Counted from the first letter of the stretch, positions 45,374 through 54,684 are shown. The stretch is 64,000 nt of DNA from Arthrobacter sp. NIO-1057 (GCF_900094805.1 NZ_FMAT01000003.1:62001-126000), one strand, 5' to 3'. Translations and numbers: made by a program. Notes: generated from the letters alone by a model not told the origin.

Positions 45374-46192
45374 TTAGGCTGAGCCGCGGCGTGAACTCAG
45401 CCGCTCACTGGCCAATGGAATCACCAGCGGGGTGCCGGTTTCCGGATCAGAGATCACTCGAGACCGCACGGAAAATACCTGTTCCACCAACTCTTCGGTC
45501 ACCACCTGGTCAGGGGCACCCTGAGCCAGAACAGCACCGTCTTTCATGGCAATCATTTCATCGGCATAACGTGTTGCCTGATTCAGATCATGCAGTACCG
45601 CCACAATGGTGGTGCCATGCTGATCGGTCAGTTCCCGACACAGTTCGAGGACTTCTAGTTGGTGGGCCAAGTCCAAGAAGGTCGTCGGTTCATCGAGTAA
45701 CAAGATCTCTGTCTGCTGCGCCAATGCCATCGCAATCCACACACGTTGGCGTTGCCCTCCAGAAAGATCCGCGACATAACGGTCAGCGAGTTGCGTGGTG
45801 CCCGTACGTTCCAACGCGGTAAGCACCGCGTTTTCATCTTTATCGGACCACTGGCGCAATAACCCTTGATGGGCATAGCGTCCGCGAGCCACCAGATCAC
45901 TGACGGTGATACCATCCGGGGCTACCGCCGACTGCGGCAACAACCCGACGCGACGTGCATACTCTTTGCTACCAAAGGCATGTATCGCGGTGTCATCCAG
46001 AGAAACCTGACCAGATTCCGGGTTCAGAATTCTTCCGAATGAGCGCAAGAGCGTCGACTTACCGCAGGCATTAGGCCCGATAATGACCGTGAGGGCACCG
46101 GGCCGAATCTGCACGCTGACATCCTTCAGCGTTGGAGCAGTGGCACTGGGATAGCTCAGGGTGAGCTGCTGTGCCGATAAACGGGACTTCAC
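45374..46192 (-). CDS. Iron-siderophore ABC transporter ATPase (FecE/FepC type)
   Basis: ATPase of 272 residues with a Walker A (GPNACGKST), Q-loop (LLPQSAVAP), signature (LSGGQRQR) and Walker B (ILLLDEPTTFLD), all in the FecE order. It shares four bases with the end of the binding protein gene. It is the only siderophore ATPase in the window, yet two permease sets are present, so it may serve both. It ends near a strong terminator. Confidence 0.95.
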   Translation of the reverse strand: MKSRLSAQQLTLSYPSATAPTLKDVSVQIRPGALTVIIGPNACGKSTLLRSFGRILNPESGQVSLDDTAIHAFGSKEYARRVGLLPQSAVAPDGITVSDLVARGRYAHQGLLRQWSDKDENAVLTALERTGTTQLADRYVADLSGGQRQRVWIAMALAQQTEILLLDEPTTFLDLAHQLEVLELCRELTDQHGTTIVAVLHDLNQATRYADEMIAMKDGAVLAQGAPDQVVTEELVEQVFSVRSRVISDPETGTPLVIPLASERLSSRRGSA

Positions 46193-47226
46193 TTGCTCAG
46201 AGTAGTTTTCAGCTGGTTAAGTACCGAACGTGCAGCGGTAGGACCAACGTTGAGGTAGAAGGCATCGTCATCCACCGAAACTGTCTGCTTGTTGGCCACG
46301 GCGTTCAGGGTTGGCCACAACGCGAGGTCGGTCAATTCCGATTCATTACCGCCCTGGACGGAGTAGAAGATCCAGTCCCCGTCGGCCTGATCCAATTGTT
46401 CGGAGCTAATGTCTACCGAGGTGTCGTCGGTGAACTGTTGGGTTTCTGGTCGCTTCAGTCCTGCGTCTTCGGCCACGGAGCCGGTGAAGGAGGCAACGCC
46501 GTAGACCCTGGTGCGATCCCCACTTTTACGCAGGAAGGAGATGGTCGGTTCACCCTGAACCGACTGCCCGAAGCTTTGCGCATCAGTCTGGTACTCATCA
46601 AGCCAGGTTTGGGCCTGCTCGGTTTTTCCTAGGGCATCAGCCAAGAGCAGGAAGTCCTGCTTCCAGTAGCGGCCGGTCCCCTGGGTCACCACGGTTGGTG
46701 CCACGGCACTCAGGCTTTTGTAGAGCGCTTGAGGATCTTTACCGGCCTCATTCATCAAGATCAGATCCGGTTTGATGTTGGCGATGGTCTCGATGTCGGG
46801 GTTGACCCGGCTTCCCACATCGGTGATTTTTTTCAGCTCTGATGCGTCATCAGGGAAGGCGTCAACCAGGTACTGCGGAATGGCTCCTGCCCCTTCAGCT
46901 GCGGTGGATGCTGTGGGAACAATGCCCAGGGTCATCACTGCGTCGGCTTGGCCAGTGGAAATAACGACCACTTTTTTCGGTTCAGTTTTCAGTTCTGTCT
47001 GTCCGGCAAAGTGCACTACCGTGCGTGGGAATACTCCGTCGGCTTCGCCACTGCCCTTACCTTCCGGCATGGTTCGTGGGGTGTTATAGCTCACCGCCGC
47101 CTGCTGGGCAGAGTCGGCGGAATCGGTCGATTTAGCCGATGATTCTGCGGTACAGCCAGTAAAAGTCAGGGCGGCAACTGCCAAGGAAGCGATGAGGGTC
47201 AGGGATCGAAGTTCTCTAAAACGCAT
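46189..47226 (-). CDS. Iron-siderophore ABC transporter, substrate-binding lipoprotein (second system)
   Basis: A lipoprotein of 345 residues with a lipobox (LTFTGC) near residue 24. The mature domain has KKVVVISTGQADAVMTLGIVP, the long central helix and NPDIETIANIKPDLILMNEAG, all typical of FepB/FhuD proteins. It is followed by the ATPase gene with a four-base overlap. Its start is only 23 bases from that of the divergent permease gene, with an iron box in between. It belongs to the second siderophore uptake set. Confidence 0.92.
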   Translation of the reverse strand: MRFRELRSLTLIASLAVAALTFTGCTAESSAKSTDSADSAQQAAVSYNTPRTMPEGKGSGEADGVFPRTVVHFAGQTELKTEPKKVVVISTGQADAVMTLGIVPTASTAAEGAGAIPQYLVDAFPDDASELKKITDVGSRVNPDIETIANIKPDLILMNEAGKDPQALYKSLSAVAPTVVTQGTGRYWKQDFLLLADALGKTEQAQTWLDEYQTDAQSFGQSVQGEPTISFLRKSGDRTRVYGVASFTGSVAEDAGLKRPETQQFTDDTSVDISSEQLDQADGDWIFYSVQGGNESELTDLALWPTLNAVANKQTVSVDDDAFYLNVGPTAARSVLNQLKTTLSK

Positions 47227-47230
47227 GAGC

Positions 47231-47249
47231 TAAGCTTACACTTACCTAA
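47231..47249. promoter_or_regulatory. DtxR/IdeR-type iron box
   Basis: Read on the minus strand, TTAGGTAAGTGTAAGCTTA agrees with the DtxR/IdeR consensus at about 16 of 19 positions, allowing A/T freedom. It fills nearly all of the 23-base gap between the divergent binding-protein and permease genes. Iron-loaded regulator would block both genes. Confidence 0.7.
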
Positions 47250-48326
47250 GTGAGTGAAATTATGGATAGAATCCGTGAGCTAACCATTGCGGTGGGGCCT
47301 GAAGTAGCGGAAACACGCGCATCTTCCCGTCATCTTCGTGGTGCAAGGTTGGCCTGCGTGGCTAGTGTGGGGTTGCTCATGCTGTGCCTACTCGTGCTGC
47401 TCAGCCTGGCCGTCGGTTCCAAAAACCTCAGTGCCACCGAGGTGATCCATGGTTTATTTGCCCACGACAATTCGCGTGAATCTTTGATCGTGTGGCAACT
47501 TCGTTTTCCCCGCACCACCCTGGCTCTCCTGGTTGGCGCCAGCCTGGGTGTGGCGGGGGTACTCATGCAGGCACTGACCCGCAACCCACTGGCAGACCCC
47601 GGCATTTTGGGGGTGAACTCCGGAGCCAGCCTGAGTGTGGTTCTCGCCCTGACCTTCTTTGGAGTGAGTAGCTCTTCGGGCTACATCTGGTTTGCCCTGA
47701 TCGGCTCGGCCCTTGCCTCGTGTTTTGTGTATGTGCTCAGCCTGCAACGCTCGCGCATTACCGAGCACTCCCGGCTAGTGCTCGCGGGCACCGCGCTGAC
47801 CGCTACCCTTGGTGCCTGCACAGGTATTATCACGATGCTTAATACCGATACCTTCAATTCCTACCGTTTTTGGGTCATTGGCTCGCTGGCCGATCGCGGA
47901 GATCAGATTCCGGGACAAATTTTGCCGCTGGTACTTTTGGGACTAGTCATGGCCTTTATCACCGGGCCAGCTCTGAACGCTCTGGCCCTGGGCGATGAAC
48001 AGGCCAAGGCCTTGGGAACCAAGATGGGATGGGTGCGAGGCCTAACGCTGTTGGCTATTACATTGTTGTGTGGCAGTGCGACGGCGGCCGCCGGACCCAT
48101 CGGCTTTGTGGGCTTGGTGGTTCCGCATGTACTGCGTCTACTCATCGGCATCAACCAGCGCACTTTGCTCTTGTGCTCCGTCATTTTTGGTCCGCTGCTG
48201 GTACTCGGCGCTGATATTCTCGGCCGCATTGTGGCCCGTCCAGGAGAACTTGAGGTCGGAATTGTCACCGCCTTTATCGGCGCGCCCGTGCTGCTGGGCT
48301 TACTCTTGCGAAAGCGGGTTCTGTAA
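47250..48326 (+). CDS. FecCD-type siderophore ABC permease (second system, first subunit)
   Basis: A permease of 358 residues with ten hydrophobic helices. Family motifs are LRFPRTTLALLVGASLGVAGVLMQ, TRNPLADPGILGVNSGAS and the coupling loop LALGDEQAKALGTKM. The start is GTG 47250, or ATG 47262; the former lies directly beside the iron box with no ribosome site, so the latter is plausible. The stop overlaps the next permease by one base (TAATG). Together with the ATPase and binding protein across the gap it forms a complete importer. Confidence 0.92.
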   Translation: MSEIMDRIRELTIAVGPEVAETRASSRHLRGARLACVASVGLLMLCLLVLLSLAVGSKNLSATEVIHGLFAHDNSRESLIVWQLRFPRTTLALLVGASLGVAGVLMQALTRNPLADPGILGVNSGASLSVVLALTFFGVSSSSGYIWFALIGSALASCFVYVLSLQRSRITEHSRLVLAGTALTATLGACTGIITMLNTDTFNSYRFWVIGSLADRGDQIPGQILPLVLLGLVMAFITGPALNALALGDEQAKALGTKMGWVRGLTLLAITLLCGSATAAAGPIGFVGLVVPHVLRLLIGINQRTLLLCSVIFGPLLVLGADILGRIVARPGELEVGIVTAFIGAPVLLGLLLRKRVL

Positions 48327-49390
48327 TGCGCACTTCTACTCGCTTCATCCCCCGCGGTTACTGGTTGCTCAAGGTAGGCCGCGCCACCATCTTGGTGCAC
48401 CGACGTTCAAGTATCGTGGCTCTGCTCTTGCTCCTAGGAGCTGTAGCGGTGGCGGGATTCACCGTAGCCACCGGCACCTACCAACTCTCTGCGGACAATG
48501 TTTTGCAGGTGTTTTTTGGTGGTGGTTCACAGCTTGATCAGTTCATTGTGCTTGATCAACGCGTGCCACGAGCCATCGCAGCCCTGCTGGTTGGCGCGGC
48601 GCTGGGCGCTTCCGGCGCGATCTTCCAAAGCGTCTCGCGCAACCCCCTGGGCAGCCCGGACATCGTAGGGTTCACCACCGGCGCTGCCACGGGCGGTCTG
48701 CTGGTGATCCTCCTTACGGGAGCAAACAGCGCAGCCTCGATTACGGCCGGCACGTTGATCGGCGGGTTGGTGACCGCCGCGGTGGTTTTGCTCTTTGCAC
48801 TGCGACGATCCATGAGTGGGGACCGCATCATTCTTGCCGGTGTTGCCATCGCTGCCATGCTGGCGGCGGTCAATGACTACCTGATTTCGCGGGCTAGCAT
48901 CGAAAACGCAGAAACCGCCAAATCTTGGCAGTATGGCAGCCTGAACGCCATCTCATGGGGACCGATCATTCCACTGGTCTGTGTGGTCGCTTTAGCCATT
49001 CCGGCAGCCCTAATTGTTTCCCGGGTCTTACGCATCATGGAGCTCGGTGACGACACGGCCTTTGGCGTCGGGGTGAATTTGAAACGCGCCCGACTGGGAA
49101 CAATGGCCGTCGGCGTTCTTCTAGCAGCCATCGCGGTGGCCACCGCAGGTCCCATCGGATTTTTAGCACTGGCCGCCCCACAGTTGGCTCGTAAATTATC
49201 TGGCGCCCCGGGCGTCTCTGTGGCAGCATCCACCACCATGGGCGCGGTGGTCTTGGCCGTCGCTGACCTGCTGGCCCAGCGCGTATTGGCGCCCTTCCAG
49301 ATCCCAGTCGGACTGGTCACTGGTGCCCTCGGTGGAGCCTATTTATTGTGGTTGCTGACCTTTGCGCGCAGCTCGCAGTCCTCTTCCTAA
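48326..49390 (+). CDS. FecCD-type siderophore ABC permease (second system, second subunit)
   Basis: A permease of 354 residues. RVPRAIAALLVGAALGASGAIFQ, SRNPLGSPDIVGFTTGAATGG and the coupling-loop piece ELGDDTAFGVGVNLKRA place it in FecCD. Its start overlaps the stop of the partner permease. Its own TAA lies directly against the stop of the convergent MATE gene, with no terminator visible between. Confidence 0.92.
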   Translation: MRTSTRFIPRGYWLLKVGRATILVHRRSSIVALLLLLGAVAVAGFTVATGTYQLSADNVLQVFFGGGSQLDQFIVLDQRVPRAIAALLVGAALGASGAIFQSVSRNPLGSPDIVGFTTGAATGGLLVILLTGANSAASITAGTLIGGLVTAAVVLLFALRRSMSGDRIILAGVAIAAMLAAVNDYLISRASIENAETAKSWQYGSLNAISWGPIIPLVCVVALAIPAALIVSRVLRIMELGDDTAFGVGVNLKRARLGTMAVGVLLAAIAVATAGPIGFLALAAPQLARKLSGAPGVSVAASTTMGAVVLAVADLLAQRVLAPFQIPVGLVTGALGGAYLLWLLTFARSSQSSS

Positions 49391-50731
49391 CTAGTGGCCC
49401 AGACGCATCCATCCGGTGCCACGGGCACGGATCCATAAGGTCACACCGCGTGAAGCCATGAACCCCAGAGCGAAGGCCACCCAGATCCACCAAATGGCTG
49501 CGCGCGGATCATGAGCCAAAACCGAGACGGCCCACAACATGGGTGCATACACCACGAGGTTCACGATGCTGGCAAGACCCAGATAACGGGCATCCCCAGC
49601 ACCGATGAGCACACCATCAAGCACAAACACCAAACCACACAATGGCTGGGACAACGCTAGGACCCATAGGCCGACTGTGGTCAACTGGCGGATCTGCTCA
49701 TCAGAAGTGAAGATCATCGGGAAGACCCACGAGGTAGCCAGAAGAAGCAGTCCGGTCGCCACCCCAAAGTAGATCCCCCAGCGGCTCATGATTCCGGTGA
49801 GTTCACGCACCCGTTGGGCATCCCCGCGGCCCAGTTCTTGGCCAATCATCGCCTGAGCTGCGATGGCCAGAGCATCAAGGGCAAAGGCTAGGAAGCTGAA
49901 GATGGTAAATACCAACTGGTGGGCGGCGAGGGTCTGGGTTCCAGCGTTGGTGGCGACCACCACCGTGAGCAGCAAGGCGGCACGCATGGTCAGGTTGCGT
50001 ACCATCAGCCAGGAACCGACTTGGCCGGTGGAAATGAACCCTGACCAGCTTGGTGCCAGCGATACTCCCTGCTTGCGGATTCGTGGCAACAACATCCACA
50101 GGTAGACCGCGGCCATGAGCCATTGGGCAATACTAGTTCCCAACGCCGCACCAGCCACCGACATATGCGCACCGTAAACTAGGGCAAAGTTCAAGACGAT
50201 GTTGAGTCCAAAACCGACGGTGGCAACCACCAGGGGTGTCTTGGTATCTTGCATTCCGCGCAATACACCGGTGGCAGCCAGTACCAGCAACATGGCGGTG
50301 AGTCCCGGCAAGGAGTAGTGGATATAGTCCACGGCAAAGTCCGCTGCCAACCCATCAGATCCCATGGCGTGTACCAAAGGGCGCGCGCCGAGGTAGCCGA
50401 GCACGGTGAGCACAATTCCCAGAACTACCGCGAACCACATACCATCGCGCCCTGCGGCCATGGCTTGTGCTGGGCGGCCCGCGCCAATGGCTCGGGCGAC
50501 CGCCGGAGTGGTGGCGTAGGCCAAGAAGATCATGAGCCCCGCCGCGGTTTGTAACACCGTGGTTCCCAGGGCGGCACCTGCCAGTTCATCAACTCCCAAG
50601 TGACCGACGATTGCTGAATCGGCCATCAAGAAGAGCGGTTCGGCGATCAGCGCGCCCAGTGCTGGAACCGCGAGGGCGAGGATCTGCCGAGAGATGTTCT
50701 GCGGAGAATTGGTGGGGGTAGAGGAACTCAC
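49391..50731 (-). CDS. MATE family efflux transporter (DinF subgroup)
   Basis: A transporter of 446 residues with twelve hydrophobic helices in two bundles of six. The start LALAVPALGALIAEPLFLMADSAIVGHLG is the DinF/MATE signature, with a second similar motif in the C-terminal half (VLDGVLIGAGDARYLG). Drugs or siderophore precursors are exported by Na+/H+ exchange in this family. GTG start at 50731 lies almost directly against a GGGAGG stretch. Its neighbours do not indicate a substrate. Confidence 0.88.
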   Translation of the reverse strand: MSSSTPTNSPQNISRQILALAVPALGALIAEPLFLMADSAIVGHLGVDELAGAALGTTVLQTAAGLMIFLAYATTPAVARAIGAGRPAQAMAAGRDGMWFAVVLGIVLTVLGYLGARPLVHAMGSDGLAADFAVDYIHYSLPGLTAMLLVLAATGVLRGMQDTKTPLVVATVGFGLNIVLNFALVYGAHMSVAGAALGTSIAQWLMAAVYLWMLLPRIRKQGVSLAPSWSGFISTGQVGSWLMVRNLTMRAALLLTVVVATNAGTQTLAAHQLVFTIFSFLAFALDALAIAAQAMIGQELGRGDAQRVRELTGIMSRWGIYFGVATGLLLLATSWVFPMIFTSDEQIRQLTTVGLWVLALSQPLCGLVFVLDGVLIGAGDARYLGLASIVNLVVYAPMLWAVSVLAHDPRAAIWWIWVAFALGFMASRGVTLWIRARGTGWMRLGH

Positions 50732-50888
50732 CCTCCCTACTCTACGAACCGTGGAGTTCTTTCACCATCTGTTGACGGCCCTCTTGCGGAGCATCGCATC
50801 AAGGCCCCTACCGCCATAGCGAGAAACCCACTAGGTTGGAGAGCACCTTAGAAGCTGCAAACCTGTGGCCAGAAGGAGCACCGTAACC

Positions 50889-51722
50889 ATGAATCCTCCT
50901 CACCTCGATCAATGGCAGTGCGCCGGATGCGCCGTGGAATTTCCACCAGGTCCCCAACCCCAGGGACTGTGCCCCATCTGCGCGGATGAACGACAATATA
51001 TCCCCGGTGGCACCCAACGTTGGGTGAGAACCCCAGACTTGGTAGCTGCCGGGCACGAGCTGACCCTCACTGAGCTTGAACCTGGGCTCACGGCACTCTC
51101 CTCCCCGGGAATCGGCATCGGTCAAAGTGCGTTGGTAGTTGAGACCACCGGAGGCAACCTGCTCTTTGATGTTCCCGGGCTCATCACCGATCAGACCGTT
51201 ACTTGGCTTGAATCCCGTGGCGGGTTAGCCGGAATCGTGGCGAGCCATCCACATATGTACGGCATCCAGCAGCAGTACAGCCAAGCCTTCGGTGATATTC
51301 CTATTTACATAGCCCGCAAGGATGCCCATTGGGTGCAATATTCTTCTGCGGCGATCACGTTGTGGAACGAAGACTTTGAAGTGCTCCCCGGGGTGAGGCT
51401 GAGGCAATTGGGCGGGCATTTCCCGGGCAGCACCGTTGCTTGTTGGGAAGCCGCAGCGGATGGGCGCGGAGTACTTCTAGCTGGAGACGCTATCTTCCCG
51501 GTGGCCGATGGCAACGTGACTTTTCTTCGTAGTTATCCCAACCGCATTCCACTCTCGGCTGGGGTAGTACGACGCATGGCCAGTAGCTTGGAGGATCTGG
51601 AGTTTGATCGTCTCTACAATAATTTCGCTGCTTGCATCCCGACGGAGGCTCACCGCATCGTGGAGTTTTCCGCAGAACGCTACGCACGTTGGGTTTCTGG
51701 AGATTTCGACCACTTGACTTGA
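50889..51722 (+). CDS. MBL-fold metallo-hydrolase with N-terminal zinc-knuckle
   Basis: A protein of 277 residues from the ATG at 50889 (AAGGAG site ten bases upstream). The first 35 residues carry two CxxC pairs (CAGC, CPIC), a rubredoxin- or zinc-ribbon-like knuckle. The rest is a metallo-beta-lactamase fold, with the early strand SALVVETTGGNLLFDVPG, a metal loop reading SHPHMYG instead of the usual HxHxDH, and later HFPGS and LLAGDAIFP pieces. The altered loop suggests a different metal site or no hydrolase activity. It stands alone on its strand. Confidence 0.78.
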   Translation: MNPPHLDQWQCAGCAVEFPPGPQPQGLCPICADERQYIPGGTQRWVRTPDLVAAGHELTLTELEPGLTALSSPGIGIGQSALVVETTGGNLLFDVPGLITDQTVTWLESRGGLAGIVASHPHMYGIQQQYSQAFGDIPIYIARKDAHWVQYSSAAITLWNEDFEVLPGVRLRQLGGHFPGSTVACWEAAADGRGVLLAGDAIFPVADGNVTFLRSYPNRIPLSAGVVRRMASSLEDLEFDRLYNNFAACIPTEAHRIVEFSAERYARWVSGDFDHLT

Positions 51723-51758
51723 AACCCCAGGAAATAAAACATTCCCATTTGGGAATAT

Positions 51759-52961
51759 TTATCCTTTACCCAAAGATGGGTCGCGTTTGGAGAGGAATGA
51801 TGCCAAGATCATCGCGACTGCTTGCAGCACCACTACGCAGAGCACCACGCTGCCCCAACCATAGTGCATGAATGGGATACCAATCAGCCAGCCCAGCACC
51901 GAGGAACCCACGTAGTACAGCAGGTTGTAGAGGCTGGAAGCCTGAGCGCGAGCCTCGGAGGCAAGCACCGGAACCCAACCACTGGCCACCGCATGGGCTG
52001 CGAAGAAGCCGGCGGTAAAGATGAGTAGTCCGATGACAATCACGATGAGATTTCCGGCGAGAGTGAGCGCCAGGCCCACGGCGCTAAACGCGATGCTCAA
52101 GCGCAGGGTATTACGACGACCAATTTTGGCCACCACCTTGCCACTGGCCACCGAGGTATAGGTTCCCGAAAGGTAGGCCAAGAACACCAGGGCTGCCAGC
52201 GAGGATGGGATGAGGTAGGGCGGTGCTTCTAACCGGAAGGCGAGGTAGTTGTAGACCGCGACAAAACCACCCATGAGAAGGAATCCCTGAGCGTAAACCA
52301 AGATCATTTTCCCGCGCAGGGCTTGTCCAAACTTTGCCGCGATGGCCCGCAGGTTCTGGCCTTTGATGGGCGCGAACCCTTGAGCGGTCGGAGCCTTGAT
52401 CAAGAAAAACAGCGTGGCTAGCCCTGCCATGATGCTTACCCCAGCGATCCCCCAGCGCCATCCCGCGGGTTCCCCGATAAAGCTGGCGACCAGGCGCCCG
52501 GCCAACCCACCCAGGGTGGTTCCCGAAATATAGGTTCCACTGGCTATCGCAACAGCTTTCGGGCTGACCTCATCAACCAGGAAAGCCAATGCAGAGCCAG
52601 GCACTCCGGCCAGCGCAATGCCTTCAAAGAATCGGATGGCAACAAGGGACTCAAAATTCGGTGACTGGGTACTGAGCAACCCTAGGAGGACCGAAGCAAC
52701 CAACGCTCCGCAGATAACTTTGCGCCGACCAATCCGGTCCGAAATGATAGCCCACGGAGTCACTGCCAAAGCGAGTCCCAAGGTTGCTGAAGAAACTGCC
52801 AGCGCCGCTTGCGATGAGGTGATCTGGAAGTAGTTCGCGATCACCGGCAAGAGTCCCTGCACAGCATAAAGCTGTGAGAAGGTGGCAACACCGCTGGCAA
52901 ATAAAGCCAGTAGCATTCCTCGGTAGGCAGGGGTTTGTGGTTCATGTCCTGCGAAAGGCAC
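51759..52961 (-). CDS. MFS transporter
   Basis: Major facilitator of 400 residues with twelve hydrophobic helices. The loop 2-3 motif is IISDRIGRRKVICGA and the second half has GKVVAKIGRRNTLRL. Early part: LLPVIANYFQITSSQAALAVSSATLGLALAVTPW (in parts), which resembles the YnfM/multidrug-type group. The GTG start has an AGGAG site that lies within the end of the CPBP gene four bases upstream, so the two are translationally coupled. Substrate unknown. Confidence 0.85.
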   Translation of the reverse strand: MPFAGHEPQTPAYRGMLLALFASGVATFSQLYAVQGLLPVIANYFQITSSQAALAVSSATLGLALAVTPWAIISDRIGRRKVICGALVASVLLGLLSTQSPNFESLVAIRFFEGIALAGVPGSALAFLVDEVSPKAVAIASGTYISGTTLGGLAGRLVASFIGEPAGWRWGIAGVSIMAGLATLFFLIKAPTAQGFAPIKGQNLRAIAAKFGQALRGKMILVYAQGFLLMGGFVAVYNYLAFRLEAPPYLIPSSLAALVFLAYLSGTYTSVASGKVVAKIGRRNTLRLSIAFSAVGLALTLAGNLIVIVIGLLIFTAGFFAAHAVASGWVPVLASEARAQASSLYNLLYYVGSSVLGWLIGIPFMHYGWGSVVLCVVVLQAVAMILASFLSKRDPSLGKG

Positions 52962-52965
52962 TGCT

Positions 52966-53736
52966 TTAGACTCCTGCAGGGATTAGTGGGTAGAGAAGGT
53001 AAACGACCAGAAGCGCGATGGTGTTATTCAGTACGTGCAACATGTAGGAGTAGGCCATCGACTTGCCACTGAGAATATAGGCCAGGCCCATTGTGATACC
53101 GAGCATGACGTAAGGAACTACTTCAAGCCATGAACCTACGCCTGCGCCGATGAAGTGAATTCCGGCGAAGAGCACGGTAGAAATGGGTAGACATACCCAG
53201 ACGTTGAGTTTGCGTGAGAGCTTGCCAATGAGCAGATGACGGAAGAGATACTCTTCAACAAACGGCCCGAAGAGCGCTGTCACCACGAGCATGACAGGAA
53301 GTGGCACCGTGGTTGCCATGCCTTCTAAGGCTGCTTGGTTTTCGCTGGTCACCGCTTGACCGGTAAGTCCTGCAATCAACGCGTTGACCATGATGGTCAG
53401 GATCCATCCACCGGGCAGCATCAACCACTTCGCCCACGGGTGGTAGCGCATGGTCTTGAAGGAGTCGAAGAATTGCGGCCCACACTGAATCATCGCCAAC
53501 ACGAAGAACGTGACGTACAGGATGAGGTTGATTCCAAAAAGTGCCTGTTCTTGCGTGGAAAACGCTGTCATATAGCCCGGGATGAGCGTGATCAGGCTGG
53601 CTGCTCCACCGATAAAAAAGACCACGTAAGCGATGACCGTGAACAAGTCACCTTTGCTGAATTTTCCGGCATTAAAGACACGTTGCTTAGGCCGTACAGC
53701 CATGTATTGAACTGGGTGCTCTGGCCATTGTTGCAT
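52966..53736 (-). CDS. CPBP family intramembrane glutamic protease (CAAX-type)
   Basis: A membrane protein of 256 residues with seven or eight helices. Catalytic motifs are in the usual order: EExxxR (VEEYLFRHLL), FxxxH (LFAGIHF) and HxxxN (LHVLNNTIAL). Bacterial members are linked to bacteriocin immunity or to regulated cleavage; the client here is not known. It is the first gene of a pair with an MFS transporter. Its start lies near a big hairpin 100 bases upstream. Confidence 0.88.
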   Translation of the reverse strand: MQQWPEHPVQYMAVRPKQRVFNAGKFSKGDLFTVIAYVVFFIGGAASLITLIPGYMTAFSTQEQALFGINLILYVTFFVLAMIQCGPQFFDSFKTMRYHPWAKWLMLPGGWILTIMVNALIAGLTGQAVTSENQAALEGMATTVPLPVMLVVTALFGPFVEEYLFRHLLIGKLSRKLNVWVCLPISTVLFAGIHFIGAGVGSWLEVVPYVMLGITMGLAYILSGKSMAYSYMLHVLNNTIALLVVYLLYPLIPAGV

Positions 53737-53834
53737 GGTACAAGCCTAATGGTCTTAGCTATGTATTTGCCCCAGGCGTGAGCGAGCAGACGCGGATCCG
53801 TCTTTACCCCCTGAAATATGCGTCTTATACATAC

Positions 53835-53888
53835 GTCGGGGCTCGGCGGTGAACACCGAGCCGTCAGTGTTCACCGCCGAGCCCCGAC
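53835..53888 (-). terminator. Strong hairpin, probable terminator of the aquaporin gene
   Basis: A perfect 22-bp stem (53835-53856 with 53867-53888) and a ten-base loop, 32 bases beyond the natural end of the aquaporin reading frame. It lacks a clear T tract. Confidence 0.75.
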
Positions 53889-53919
53889 ACAATCAATCTG
53901 GGTCTACAAGGTTCGGTGC

Positions 53920-54684
53920 TTAGTTCCGGTCGAAACCTTCACGACCCTTGTCGACAAATGCTGGGAAGAGAACCTTGTAGCTCACTCCCGCAATAGCTGC
54001 ACCAATAATTGGCGCCAAGATAAACAGCCAGACCTACCCCAACGCTTCAGGACCAGCAAACCAGGCAACACCCAAGGAACGAGCTGGGTTAACCGAGGTA
54101 TTAGTAATCGGAATCGATACCAAGTGAATCAGGGTCAGCGAAAGGCCAATGGCCAAAGGCGCAAACCCCTTAGGCGCACGGGCATCGGTGGATCCCAGAA
54201 TCACATAGAGGAAGATTGCCGTGAGTACGATTTCTGCCACCAGTGCAGCAATGAGCGAATAGCCGTCGGGCGAACGGTCACCATATCCGTTGGAGGCGAA
54301 GCCAGAATCTACTGCGCTGAATCCATCCTTGCCCGAAGCAATCCAGAACAGCACCGCACCGGCTACCGAGGCAGCAACAACCTGCGTAACGATGTACGGT
54401 CCAGCATCTTTCCATGGGGTACGCCCGGCAAGGGCTGTGCCCAAGGTGACCGCCGGGTTGAAGTGACCCCCAGAAATATGCCCCACTGCGTAGGCCATGA
54501 TCAGTACCGTCAGACCGAAGGCCAGAGCGACACCAAGGAATCCAATCCCCATGTTGACGGATTCATCGGCAATGACCTTTGCCGCGAAGATGGCCGAACC
54601 ACAGCCACCGAAGACCAGCACAAATGTGCCCAAGAATTCTGCCGAAAGTTTTGCGCCAACAGTAGGCACGGATGTATCAGACAA
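53920..54684 (-). pseudogene. Aquaporin / MIP family channel with premature in-frame stop
   Basis: The frame starts at a TTG at 54684 (AGGGAAG site) and encodes an AqpZ-like channel: [20 protein letters not shown], first NPA loop [11 protein letters not shown] and second NPA loop [10 protein letters not shown] with the filter Arg. A TAG at 54034-54036 stops it after WFAGPEALG. The same frame then continues with 37 matching residues (VWLFILAPIIGAAIAG, then a short tail) up to a TAA at 53920. The stop removes the last helix, so the product is probably non-functional unless the stop is read through or a sequencing error. Confidence 0.75.
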
